DNA of 64,000 nt from NCBI GenBank assembly GCA_963765875.1, contig CAVXYK010000020.1, positions 1-64,000 of the forward strand. Reading direction: 5' to 3'. Shown one piece after another: positions 8,082 to 16,761 of the stretch; within the stretch, counting starts at the first letter, position 1; every line of letters starts with the position of its first letter. Source of the stretch: JAWKOK01 sp963765875 (GTDB lineage Bacteria > Chloroflexota > Anaerolineae > Caldilineales > Caldilineaceae). Under the pieces are notes generated by a model. That model was not told the origin of the DNA and made no database searches. It saw nothing but the letters and a program-made list of their open reading frames with translations. Both the position numbers and the translations under genes were made by a program.

Positions 8082-9087
8082 CGTTGCAGTCAATGGCGAT
8101 TCAGGAGGAAGCCAAAACGGGTTCATATACTCGATCAAGCGCGTACTGCAAATACGTGAGATTGGCGTCTTGCTGGCGCTGATTGCCTTGCTCATCGCCA
8201 TGCGCTTCCTGAGTCCCTATTTCTGGAAACCGACCAATATCTTCAACGTGATGCGCGGCATGTCCACCATTGGCATCATGGCCATCGGCCAGACGATGAT
8301 CATCGTCACCGGTGGCATCGATCTCTCAGTTGGTTCCATATTGGCTGCGTCTGCCATGCTCACTGCCCGGCTCATGTTTCTGGAAGTGGTCCCACCCTGG
8401 ATCGCCGTCGCTCTCGGGCTGACCTTCGGCACGGCCCTGGGGCTAACCAATGGCCTCATCATCACCAAACTCAAGGTAAACCCCTTCATTACGACATTGG
8501 GCATGTTGAGCATTGCACGCGGGTTAACCTACTTGTTGGCATCGGGGCTCAAAGGAACTGTGGCCAGCAACGTGCCCATGCGTGACGAGGCCGTGAACTA
8601 CCTGGGCGGCGGCTACGTCGGCCCGGTCCCGGTCCCAGTGATTGAGATGATCGTGTTGGTCATCGCCTTCAGCCTCTTCCTCAAATATACTGTATTGGGC
8701 CGCCAGATCTATGCGGTCGGCAGCAACGAGCAGGCTGCCAGACTATCTGGCGTACCGGTGACGATGGTCAAAATCTTTGTCTACTCTATCACAGGTACAC
8801 TCTGCGCATTGGCAGGCATCATGACTGCCGGGTTGTTAGCCACATCGGCCACCAACGCTGGCGTGGGTATTGAACTCTCGGTCATCGCGGCCGTGGTTAT
8901 CGGTGGGGCCAGTCTGCAGGGCGGCGAAGGCACCATCATTGGGGCCGTCATAGGGGCCGCCATCATCGCCGTGCTTCGCAATGCCTTCATTCTGCTCCAC
9001 TTCCCGATCTACATGCAGACCATCACTATCGGCGTGGTCATCATTCTGGCCGTCGCCGCTGACCAACTGCGCCATCGGAATCGATAA
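8068..9087 (+). CDS. ABC sugar transporter permease (RbsC-like)
   Basis: The 339-aa protein has about ten hydrophobic segments and RbsC-family hallmarks: SIGIMAIGQT-like GIMAIGQTMIIVTGGIDLSV near residues 68-87, NPFITTLGMLSIARGLTYL, and the cytoplasmic coupling region GSNEQAARLSGV. It forms the membrane channel for a monosaccharide importer with the downstream binding protein and ATPase. Substrate unknown; the RbsC family covers ribose, galactose, xylose and other monosaccharides. Confidence 0.9.
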   Translation: MSESNVAVNGDSGGSQNGFIYSIKRVLQIREIGVLLALIALLIAMRFLSPYFWKPTNIFNVMRGMSTIGIMAIGQTMIIVTGGIDLSVGSILAASAMLTARLMFLEVVPPWIAVALGLTFGTALGLTNGLIITKLKVNPFITTLGMLSIARGLTYLLASGLKGTVASNVPMRDEAVNYLGGGYVGPVPVPVIEMIVLVIAFSLFLKYTVLGRQIYAVGSNEQAARLSGVPVTMVKIFVYSITGTLCALAGIMTAGLLATSATNAGVGIELSVIAAVVIGGASLQGGEGTIIGAVIGAAIIAVLRNAFILLHFPIYMQTITIGVVIILAVAADQLRHRNR

Positions 9088-9089
9088 GA

Positions 9090-9159
9090 CGGGATTGGGG
9101 ATAGGGGATTGGGGATCAGGAGAACGCCTCCCGATCCCCAATCCCCTATCCCCAATCCC
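9090..9159. repeat. Heptad-repeat hairpin, GGGGATT type, between permease and binding protein
   Basis: GGGATTGGGGATAGGGGATT on one side is mirrored by CCAATCCCCTATCCCCAATC on the other, around a short loop. It is almost a perfect stem made of 7-nt units. It may form a strong RNA hairpin between transporter genes and so adjust their relative output, which is an inference. Confidence 0.8.
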
Positions 9160-9193
9160 TCAAACAATCTATTTTCACAAAAGGAGTATTTCC

Positions 9194-11272
9194 ATGAAGA
9201 AAACCCTGTCTATTCTGTTCCTGCTTGTACTCGCATTGGGCCTTGTCGCCTGTGGCGGGCAGGCTGCCGATGAGCCTGTCGCGGAAGCGCCGGCTGCCGC
9301 GGATGCCGAAACCGTTGCCGTCGCCGATGTGGAACGACCGGCTGCTCCGGACTTTGCCTCCTTGTGTCAGGCCGCCGATGAAGGCACAGTCGGCCCGGTC
9401 GACATGATGCCTGACCAGCCGCTGCGCATCGCCGTGCTCGGTCTGGAGAACAACCCGTTCTGGATTCCGGTCAAGGAAGGCGCGCAGGCGGCTGCCGATG
9501 AACTGGCTGCCTACAACACCACCGTAGACTGGATCGTCCCCGGCGAGACCCACACCGCTGACAACTTCAGCGGCGGCATCGAAGCGGCCATCGCCCAGGA
9601 ATATGACGCCATCGCCACCATCGCCGGCGACGCTGGCCTGGTCACCTACATCAACTCGGCTGACGCGGCCGGTATCCCTGTCGCCACCTTCAACTCCGAG
9701 ACCGATGCTGAGAACGCTCGACTCTTCTTCGTCGGCGCCGACCTCTACCTCCAGGGTGAAGCTGCCGCCCATGCCATGGCCGAGGCCATCGGTGGATCCG
9801 GTCAGGTGGGCATCATCACCGGCTTCTTCGCTGTTGAGGCCCATGAGCTACGTCGCCAGGGTTTTGTCGACACCATCGCCGCCGAGTATCCCGACATCGA
9901 GATCATCGGTGAGGTTGAGAACACCGACCAGGGCGACATCGCCTACACCCAGGCCCAGGACTTCATGACAGCCAATCCCGACCTCAATGGCATCTACGTC
10001 ACAGCCGGCGGCCCCTTTGGTGCTGCTGCTGCCGTCGAGGACGCAGGCAAGGCCGGTGAAGTTGCCGTTATTTCCTTCGACTTCGTGGACGAGACCATGG
10101 AGTATGTCGAGAAGGGCGTCATCTACGCCACCATCGGCCAGAACCCCTTCGCCCAGGGCCATGACCCCGCCGTGCGGCTGTTCAACTACCTGGTCGGCGG
10201 CGTTGCGCCTGAGTGTGGTCGTCTCGTCACCGAGGCCGCAGTTGTGACCCAAGACAATATCAGTGAGTACTGGTCCGCCGAGGGTGGATTGGCCGACATG
10301 GCGGAAGAAGAAGGCGAAATGGCTGCACTGCCTGCCTTCGATTCCATGTGCCAGATGGCCGACGAAGCCACGGTCACACCGGTCGACGTCATGCCCGAAG
10401 AACCGCTGCGCATCGCCGTGCTCGGTCTTGAGAACAACCCGTTCTGGATTCCGGTCAAGGAGGGTGCGCAGGCGGCTGCCGACGAACTGGCTGCCTACAA
10501 CACCACCGTCGACTGGATCGTCCCCGGCGAGACCCACACTGCTGACAACTTCAGCGGCGGCATCGAAGCGGCCATCGCCCAGGAATATGACGCCATCGCC
10601 ACCATCGCCGGCGACGCTGGCCTGGTCACCTACATCAACTCGGCTGACGCGGCCGGTATCCCTGTCGCCACCTTCAACTCCGAGACCGATGCTGAGAACG
10701 CCAGACTCTTCTTCGTCGGCGCTGACCTCTATCTTCAGGGTGAAGCTGCCGCCCATGCCATGGCCGAAGCCATCGGTGGATCCGGCCAGGTGGGCATCAT
10801 CACCGGCTTCTTCGCTGTTGAGGCCCATGAGCTACGTCGCCAGGGTTTTGTCGACACCATCGCCGCCGAATATCCTGACATCGAGATCATCGGTGAGGTC
10901 GAGAACACCGACCAGGGCGACATCGCCTACACCCAGGCCCAGGACTTCATGACAGCCAACCCTGACCTCAATGGCATCTACGTCACAGCCGGCGGCCCCT
11001 TCGGTGCTGCTGCTGCCGTCGAGGACGCAGGCAAGGCCGGTGAAGTTGCCGTCATCTCCTTCGACTTTGTCGACGAGACCATGGAATACGTCGAGAAGGG
11101 CGTCATCTACGCCACCATCGGCCAGAACCCCTTCGCCCAGGGCCATGACCCTGCCGTGCGGCTCTTCAACTACATCGCCGGCGGCGTGACGCCCGAATGT
11201 GCACGCATGGTCACCGACGCTTCCGTCGTGACCCAGGAGAACATCAGCGAATTCTGGACACCTTCGAACTAA
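9194..11272 (+). CDS. Tandem-fused sugar-binding lipoprotein (two RbsB-like domains)
   Basis: ATG 9194 (after AAAAGGAGT) gives 692 aa, about twice the family norm. The first 21 residues are a lipoprotein signal ending LVAC. Two nearly identical periplasmic-binding domains follow: LRIAVLGLENNPFWIPVKEG begins at residue 77 and again at 405, a period of 328 codons. Each has the hinge and ligand regions of the RbsB type (VTYINSADAAGIPVATFNSE, ITGFFAVEAHE, NPFAQGHDPAVRLFNY). The linker is Glu-rich (MAEEEGEMAAL). Only one signal exists, so both domains share one lipid anchor. Mostly silent differences suggest a fairly recent in-frame duplication. A collapsed or duplicated assembly is possible but less likely, because the join is clean. 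Confidence 0.88.
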   Translation: MKKTLSILFLLVLALGLVACGGQAADEPVAEAPAAADAETVAVADVERPAAPDFASLCQAADEGTVGPVDMMPDQPLRIAVLGLENNPFWIPVKEGAQAAADELAAYNTTVDWIVPGETHTADNFSGGIEAAIAQEYDAIATIAGDAGLVTYINSADAAGIPVATFNSETDAENARLFFVGADLYLQGEAAAHAMAEAIGGSGQVGIITGFFAVEAHELRRQGFVDTIAAEYPDIEIIGEVENTDQGDIAYTQAQDFMTANPDLNGIYVTAGGPFGAAAAVEDAGKAGEVAVISFDFVDETMEYVEKGVIYATIGQNPFAQGHDPAVRLFNYLVGGVAPECGRLVTEAAVVTQDNISEYWSAEGGLADMAEEEGEMAALPAFDSMCQMADEATVTPVDVMPEEPLRIAVLGLENNPFWIPVKEGAQAAADELAAYNTTVDWIVPGETHTADNFSGGIEAAIAQEYDAIATIAGDAGLVTYINSADAAGIPVATFNSETDAENARLFFVGADLYLQGEAAAHAMAEAIGGSGQVGIITGFFAVEAHELRRQGFVDTIAAEYPDIEIIGEVENTDQGDIAYTQAQDFMTANPDLNGIYVTAGGPFGAAAAVEDAGKAGEVAVISFDFVDETMEYVEKGVIYATIGQNPFAQGHDPAVRLFNYIAGGVTPECARMVTDASVVTQENISEFWTPSN
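9400..11272 (+). repeat. In-frame tandem duplication inside the sugar-binding gene, 984-bp period
   Basis: The stretch starting around 9400 recurs from about 10384 with a shift of exactly 984 bp (for example CTGCGCATCGCCGTGCTCGG at 9422 and 10406). Differences are scattered, mostly third-codon changes. The last residues of the copies differ more (LVGGVAPEC against IAGGVTPEC). Confidence 0.88.
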
Positions 11273-11273
11273 G

Positions 11274-11364
11274 ATAGAACGCTGATGACGCGGATTGGGC
11301 GGATTTTCACGGATCAGAAATAATCCGTGTTGATCCGCTTAATCCGCCAGATCCGCGTTCTATC
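11274..11364. repeat. GATAGAACGC inverted repeat between binding protein and ATPase genes
   Basis: Arms GATAGAACGCTGATGACGCG (left) and ATCCGCGTTCTATC (right) enclose GCGGATT/TTGATCCGC words. The sister copy is at 25118-25215 and a half copy at 4593-4637. Confidence 0.75.
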
Positions 11365-11388
11365 GGTATTTCATGAAAGTATGGTGTG

Positions 11389-12900
11389 ATGATGGCAAAG
11401 AATGGTGAGCAGATCCTCAAGGTGCGGGACATTTCCAAGCGCTACGGTGGCGTCCACGCGCTGGAGGGTGTGCAATTTGATCTGAACTATGGCGAGGTGC
11501 ATGCGTTGGTCGGAGAGAACGGCGCGGGCAAGTCGACGCTGATCAAGCTGCTGGGCGGAATTGAGTCGCGCAATGAAGGCACCATCATCTTCGAGGGCCG
11601 CGAGGTCGAGTACCATCGCCCCATCGAGGCCCAACACGCCGGCATTGCCATCATCCACCAGGAACTCTCCATGATGCCGTCGCTGACCGTGATCGAAAAC
11701 ATGTTCATTGGCGACATGGGCGGCAAGATGGGCGTCATCAGTTGGAAGAAGCTGGAGCGCAAGGCGCGTGAGGCCATGGCGATGATCGATCTTGATGTCG
11801 ATCCCTATGCCGTTGTGCGCGACCTGCCCATCTCCCAGCGGCAGATGGTCGAAATCGCGCGTGCCGTGTCGACCGATGCCCAGCTCATTATCATGGACGA
11901 GCCAAACTCGTCACTCTCCGACACGGAAAGCGAACGTCTCTTTTCGGTCATCGACTCATTGACCGAGCGCGGCATTGCCATCATCTATGTCTCGCACAAG
12001 ATCGACGAGGTGCTACGCATCTCAGATCGTATCACTGTTTTTCGTGACGGGACCTATGTCGGCACCATAGACCGCGCCGAAGCCAATGAACAAATTGTCA
12101 TCAATATGATGGTCGGTCGCGAGCTGGATCGTGGCGTGCGCAGCACGGTGGAGAATATCGGCGATACGCTGCTAGAAGTACGCAACCTGAGCGGCAACCT
12201 GTTCAAAGACGTCAGTTTCGATCTAAAACGAGGTGAGATCCTCGGTTTTTCGGGCCTGGTTGGCGCAGGTCGCAGCGAACTCATGCGCGCCATCTTTGGC
12301 GCAGATCCCTTTGAAAAGGGCGAAGTGATCTTCGACGGCGAATCTGTCCGCTTCAAGTCGCCGGGCCAAGCCATTCGGGCCGGCCTGGCCATGGTACCAG
12401 AAGATCGCAAGGTACTCAGCCTCTTTATGAATTTGGAAATCTACAAAAACATGTCTATCGCTGAGCTGCCGTTCATGCAAAAATTCGGCGTCAGCGAAAG
12501 GGCAGAGCAGCGCATGGTCGATTCATATGTCGACCAATTGGATATCCGTCTTTCTTCGATCAACGAACCGGTCAGCAGTCTGAGCGGCGGCAATCAGCAG
12601 AAGACGGTGCTCGGGCGTTGGTTGGCAACCGACCCCAAGTTGCTCATTCTCGATGAGCCGACCCATGGCGTTGACGTGGGCGCCAAAGCCGAGATCTACG
12701 AGCTCGTACGTACACTGGCGCGTGAAGGTCAGGGCATCATCCTCATCTCGTCTGAGTTGCCGGAGGTGCTGGCGTTGGCCCATCGTATTGTGGTCATGTA
12801 CGAAGGCCGCGTGACCGGCATCCTCGATCAGGAAGAAGCCACCGAGCAGAGTCTTATGGCACACGCCACGGGTGTGGTCGATGACTTTGCAGCGGTGTAG
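11389..12900 (+). CDS. ABC sugar transporter ATPase (RbsA/MglA-like, two ATPase domains)
   Basis: About 503 aa; GTG 11386, ATG 11389 and ATG 11392 are all possible starts. Domain 1 has Walker A GENGAGKST (about 42-50), a degenerate signature SQRQMVEIARA and Walker B LIIMDEPNSSLSD. Domain 2 has the usual weak P-loop GLVGAGRSE, a good signature LSGGNQQK (about 398) and Walker B LLILDEPTHGVDVG. This double-domain form powers RbsBC-type importers. Domain 1 reads NSS where TSA is common, a small departure. Confidence 0.9.
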   Translation: MMAKNGEQILKVRDISKRYGGVHALEGVQFDLNYGEVHALVGENGAGKSTLIKLLGGIESRNEGTIIFEGREVEYHRPIEAQHAGIAIIHQELSMMPSLTVIENMFIGDMGGKMGVISWKKLERKAREAMAMIDLDVDPYAVVRDLPISQRQMVEIARAVSTDAQLIIMDEPNSSLSDTESERLFSVIDSLTERGIAIIYVSHKIDEVLRISDRITVFRDGTYVGTIDRAEANEQIVINMMVGRELDRGVRSTVENIGDTLLEVRNLSGNLFKDVSFDLKRGEILGFSGLVGAGRSELMRAIFGADPFEKGEVIFDGESVRFKSPGQAIRAGLAMVPEDRKVLSLFMNLEIYKNMSIAELPFMQKFGVSERAEQRMVDSYVDQLDIRLSSINEPVSSLSGGNQQKTVLGRWLATDPKLLILDEPTHGVDVGAKAEIYELVRTLAREGQGIILISSELPEVLALAHRIVVMYEGRVTGILDQEEATEQSLMAHATGVVDDFAAV

Positions 12901-12901
12901 T

Positions 12902-13170
12902 GAGACGCTACTGCAAAGATTTGTCACAGATGGCCACAGATAAATAACTGATATTCACAGATATTTTCGGTTTTTCGGGAAACCAGGGGTTGACAGGAGA
13001 TCTTCCTGGAATATCGGCATTCTCAGCCTGTCGCTCCTGCAAATCTTCCAGGAAGGTTGCTTGCACCCCGTGAGATCCGAATGAGACATATTTGCCAGAT
13101 GCGTAGAGTATTCCTGAACCTATCTGTGTCCCATCTCATTTCTAGCTGTGTAAATCTGTGGCAAAAAAGA
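12902..13170. repeat. TIR-like end plus CACAGAT-type repeats in ATPase-DUF4380 gap
   Basis: The gap opens with GAGACGCTACTGCAAAG, the terminus of the TIR family. Next come TTTGTCACAGATGGCCACAG on the left and CTGTGTAAATCTGTGGCAAA on the right, an inverted pair about 200 nt apart. Between them is another imperfect hairpin (AGATCTTCCTGGAA and TTCCAGGAAGG). No gene is seen here. Confidence 0.6.
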
Positions 13171-13182
13171 GGAACCTAGGTC

Positions 13183-14478
13183 ATGTCGAAAGATAGCATT
13201 TGTCGAGCATATCAAGGCGATTTCTGTGGCTGGGACGCGTACTTTTTGGAGAATGAATTCGTATGCCTTGCGGCGGTGCCTGATATCGGCGGCCGTATCA
13301 TGGCCTACGACCTGGGCGACTATGCGTACATCTATGTTGAACCTGAACTTGAAGGCAAACTCTTTTCGCCGGAGGAAAACCAGGGCGACGGGTCTTTGGG
13401 GGCCTGGAAGAACTACGGCGGAGCCAAGACCTGGCCGGCTCCGCAAGGCTGGGACAATGACCAGCAATGGCATGGACCGCCGGATGCAGTGCTCGACACC
13501 GGTCATTATCAAGTCACCGAGTTTGGTGCAACCGACGACACTGCCGCCATCGAGATGGTCAGTCCGCCCGACCCGCGCACCGGCTTGCAGATCACGCGTC
13601 GGTTGACGCTACATCATAGCAGCAGCCGTCTTTCGCTTGACTTGTCCTTCACGAATATCTTCGACAGAACCACACGTTGGAGCATTTGGGACGTGACTCA
13701 AGTTCGAGCTGAGCAAACCGGCGAGGATGGTTCACTCCAGCCCGACACGTCATGTGTCGTCACTGCCCCGCTCAACCCGGCCAGCCGCCATGCACGCGGT
13801 TTTGACGTCATGTTTGGGGATGAGGATAACCCCCAATGGCAGACGGAAACTGAATCAGGTCTTTTCGTTGGCAGCTATCTCAATAGAGTCGGCAAGGTCA
13901 GTTTGGACTCGCCGGGCGGATGGATCGCATTTGCCAATCAAAGTGCAGGCAACGCTTTCGTCGAGCGCTTCACCGTCGATGCATCTGCCGAGTACCCGGA
14001 TGACGGGGCCACCGTTGAGTGTTGGACAACGGGGACGGGTATCGTCGGCAACCTCAACTTTGAAGACAGCAAAATCTACCACATGGAGACCGAAGTACTC
14101 AGCCCGTTCCACACCTTTGAGCCGGGAGCAAGGCACTCATTCCAGATCGAATGGGGCGCCTGCAAGCTGCAGGGTCGGGTGATGGATGTGCAGGCTGGCG
14201 GATGTACGGCTGAGGCGATGAAGGTGCGAGGGGCGGGAGGCGAGGGGCGAGTCCAAGGAGCCTTTGGCGTCTTTGATTGCGCGGAGATCAGTTTGATCGC
14301 AAAGGACACGGCAGGCGCCGAAAGATCACGAATGTCGCTCGGCAAGAGCAGCCCATTGGCGCCGTTGACGGTTGATGTCTTATTGCCGCTGTCGCCCGAT
14401 GTCGTAAGTTTGGAATTGCAGGCCATTGCCATTGCAGACGGCCAGTCCCGTCTGGTGGCTAATCTAGAAGTGAAATAG
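13183..14478 (+). CDS. DUF4380-type protein, sugar-mutarotase-like fold
   Basis: The 431-aa protein looks soluble and has no signal peptide. The N-terminal part (ENEFVCLAAVPDIGGRIMAY) is typical of DUF4380 proteins, whose fold resembles galactose mutarotases. Middle motifs are AKTWPAPQGWDNDQQWHGPP and RWSIWDVTQV. It sits between the sugar importer and catabolic enzymes, so it may bind or isomerise the imported sugar, but no reaction is established for this family. At 14226-14251 the coding DNA contains GCGAGGGG heptad-like repeats giving a Gly/Arg patch (VRGAGGEGRV), probably an inserted repeat. Confidence 0.72.
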   Translation: MSKDSICRAYQGDFCGWDAYFLENEFVCLAAVPDIGGRIMAYDLGDYAYIYVEPELEGKLFSPEENQGDGSLGAWKNYGGAKTWPAPQGWDNDQQWHGPPDAVLDTGHYQVTEFGATDDTAAIEMVSPPDPRTGLQITRRLTLHHSSSRLSLDLSFTNIFDRTTRWSIWDVTQVRAEQTGEDGSLQPDTSCVVTAPLNPASRHARGFDVMFGDEDNPQWQTETESGLFVGSYLNRVGKVSLDSPGGWIAFANQSAGNAFVERFTVDASAEYPDDGATVECWTTGTGIVGNLNFEDSKIYHMETEVLSPFHTFEPGARHSFQIEWGACKLQGRVMDVQAGGCTAEAMKVRGAGGEGRVQGAFGVFDCAEISLIAKDTAGAERSRMSLGKSSPLAPLTVDVLLPLSPDVVSLELQAIAIADGQSRLVANLEVK

Positions 14479-14516
14479 ATACAGAATCTCTCAAACCAAC
14501 CCAAACGGAGGTTGAC

Positions 14517-15665
14517 ATGAATTCACGCGAACGTGTCCAGGCCACGCTCAATCACAAAGAACCGGACCGTGTCCCCTTTGACCTGGGCGGCACGCCCATG
14601 TCGGGTATGCACAAGGTCGCTTACAAGAACCTGCGCGCACACCTGGGTATGCCGGAAGTTGAAATCAGGATTGTTGACAGCATTCAACAGCTCGCGGCCA
14701 TCGACCAGGATGTGGCCGATTTCCTCGGCGTCGATATCCACAACGTGGCCCCGCGTTCCTCTGCCAAATACAATCTGGCCTACCGTGATGAGGGCGACTA
14801 TCTGGCCTACACCGATGAATGGGGCATCGGCTGGCGCAGCCCAAAGCAAGAGGGCCTCTATTTCGACATGTATGAGTGGCCGTTGCAGCCTTACGAGACG
14901 GTTGACGACATCAAGGCCAACTACACCTTCCCGGACGCCGGCGATCCCAACCGCTTCGCCGGTCTGCGCGACAAAGCGCTGGCCACCATCGAAGAAGGCA
15001 AGGCCGTGGTGGTCGGTTCGCTCTCGGCCGGCGTCTCGGAGATGCACGCCTGGACGCGCGGCTTTGAAAATTACTTCACCGACTTCCTGCTCTACCCCGA
15101 TGTGGCCGAGTACATCATGGACACAGTGGTCGAGTTGAAAATGATCTATTGGGAGAAGGTTTTTGACGAGATCGGCGACCTGATCGACGTGATGATCGAG
15201 GCTGACGATCTAGCCGGGCAGAAGCGACTTTTCTTCTCGCCGGACATGTATCGCAAATACATCAAGCCGCGCCACACCAAGCTCTTCCAGTTCATGAAAG
15301 CGCGTACCGACGCTAAGCTTTTCTATCATTGTGACGGCGCGCTGGTGCCCATCCTTTGGGATCTGCGTGAATCGGGCATTGATATCATCAACCCCTTGCA
15401 GAAGAGCGCGGACGGCATCGACTACGCCGCCATCAAGAAGGAATATGGCAACGAGATCAGCTTCTGGGGTGCGGGCGTGGATACGCAGCGTGTCTTCGAC
15501 ATCGGCACGCCGCAACAAGTACGTGACGATGTGCGCCAGAATATCGAGATCATGGCCCCGGGCGGCGGCTTTGTCTGCACGCCGATCCACAATACTCAGG
15601 CTTCGGTGTCGCCGGAGAACTATATGGCGTTCTGGGAGACAATGCGCGAGGTGGGTGTGTATTAA
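14517..15665 (+). CDS. URO-D (HemE/MtaA-like) family protein
   Basis: The 382-aa protein begins MNSRERVQATLNHKEPDRVP, a start shared by many URO-D-family proteins outside haem synthesis. Later motifs are KLFYHCDGALVPILWDL, ISFWGAGVDTQRVF and TPIHNTQASVSPENYMAFWE. The set resembles cobalamin-dependent methyltransferase relatives (MtaA/CmuA type) more than true HemE. Located in a sugar-acid locus, it might handle methylated sugars, but this is inference. A good GGAGG site stands 8 nt upstream. Confidence 0.8.
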   Translation: MNSRERVQATLNHKEPDRVPFDLGGTPMSGMHKVAYKNLRAHLGMPEVEIRIVDSIQQLAAIDQDVADFLGVDIHNVAPRSSAKYNLAYRDEGDYLAYTDEWGIGWRSPKQEGLYFDMYEWPLQPYETVDDIKANYTFPDAGDPNRFAGLRDKALATIEEGKAVVVGSLSAGVSEMHAWTRGFENYFTDFLLYPDVAEYIMDTVVELKMIYWEKVFDEIGDLIDVMIEADDLAGQKRLFFSPDMYRKYIKPRHTKLFQFMKARTDAKLFYHCDGALVPILWDLRESGIDIINPLQKSADGIDYAAIKKEYGNEISFWGAGVDTQRVFDIGTPQQVRDDVRQNIEIMAPGGGFVCTPIHNTQASVSPENYMAFWETMREVGVY

Positions 15666-15758
15666 TTGTCAATTTTCAATGGTCAATTCGTCAATTGTCA
15701 ATGGTCGTGTTCAAGGCAGATCATTGACAATTGAACGTTGACAATCGACCATTGACTA
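15664..15758. repeat. Heptad-repeat palindrome, TCAATTG/TCAATGG type
   Basis: GTCAATTTTCAATGGTCAAT and related 7-nt units on the left face TTGACAATTGAACGTTGACA units on the right. It fills the whole gap between the URO-D-like and MBL genes. Confidence 0.78.
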
Positions 15759-15782
15759 ATTTCTTTGTTCTTGGAGTTGGCC

Positions 15783-16754
15783 ATGCAAAAACTGTTCGAT
15801 GGCGTTTTCATGCTTGAAGGTGAAGTGGGTGGCCGCCCGCTGCAACTGATATATTTGCAGGGCGAGTCGGCCTCGATCCTGCTCGATACTGGCTGCGCCG
15901 GCGATCCCGAAGGCTTCATTATTCCGCAGATGCGAGAAGCGGGCGGCGATCCGACCGACCTGCGCTGGATCGTCATCACCCATTCGGATCTGGATCACAT
16001 CGGCGGCAATCATCAGATGAAGCAGCATGCGCCCCAGGCGATCCTTGCCTGTGGCGATGCCGATCGGGCCGCATCGCTTGGGCCGGACGAGATCATCGCC
16101 CTACGCTACGACGCCTATCGGTCCGACCATCAGATTTTCTATGACGACGAGACGCAACAAGCGATCCGTGGTCAGTGCGGTCAATTCCAGCCGATCGAAG
16201 CCACCTTCGTCGGGGGCGAGCGGATTTTGCTCTCGCCCGATTGGGAAGTGGAGGTCGTGGCGCTGCCCGGCCATTCACACGGGCACATTGGTCTGCTGGA
16301 CCGCAAAAATACCGCGCTATATGGCGGCGATGCCATTCATGGCCGGGTCTATTTCGGCTTTGATGGCACAGAGAAGCTGCCGCCGACCTATCTGCATGTG
16401 GACGAATATCTGGCCACCGTTCGCCTGATCGAACATCTGCCGATCACAACCTTTGTCGGCTGTCACTGGCCGGTCAAGCGAGGCGCCGAGATCGCTGAGT
16501 TCTGTGCCGAATCTCGTCAATTTGTGGAGCAGGCTGACTTATTGCTGCGCCAATATCTGCGTAAACCCCACACGCTACGTGAAGCCTGCGTGGACCTTGG
16601 CCCCCAATTGGGTGGTTGGCCCCACGGCGGACTTGACCTGGAATTAGTCTTTGCGCTCAACGGCCATCTCGAACAATTGCTCAACCGCAGGCTGATTGAG
16701 GCGCATGTCCAACAGCAAGAACCGCGCGTGTTGAGTTTCACAATCAAGACCTGA
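15783..16754 (+). CDS. MBL-fold metallo-hydrolase
   Basis: ATG 15783, after TTGGAG, gives 323 aa. The metal site is clear: HSDLDHIGGN (canonical HxHxDH reads HSDLDH, so the first two ligands are His and Asp), GHSHGHIG and a later Asp in LYGGDAIHG, then GCHWPV. The last ~90 residues form a helical tail as in lactonase or glyoxalase-like subfamilies. It lies 7 nt upstream of the galactonate dehydratase-like gene; a lactonase step before that dehydratase would make chemical sense but is not proven. Confidence 0.85.
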   Translation: MQKLFDGVFMLEGEVGGRPLQLIYLQGESASILLDTGCAGDPEGFIIPQMREAGGDPTDLRWIVITHSDLDHIGGNHQMKQHAPQAILACGDADRAASLGPDEIIALRYDAYRSDHQIFYDDETQQAIRGQCGQFQPIEATFVGGERILLSPDWEVEVVALPGHSHGHIGLLDRKNTALYGGDAIHGRVYFGFDGTEKLPPTYLHVDEYLATVRLIEHLPITTFVGCHWPVKRGAEIAEFCAESRQFVEQADLLLRQYLRKPHTLREACVDLGPQLGGWPHGGLDLELVFALNGHLEQLLNRRLIEAHVQQQEPRVLSFTIKT

Positions 16755-16761
16755 CATCCCT

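Noticed and set aside
9848..10828. A 326-codon minus-strand open frame, and further long ones over the same gene
   Set aside because: They are shadows of the GC-rich tandem sugar-binding gene and repeat with its 984-bp period.
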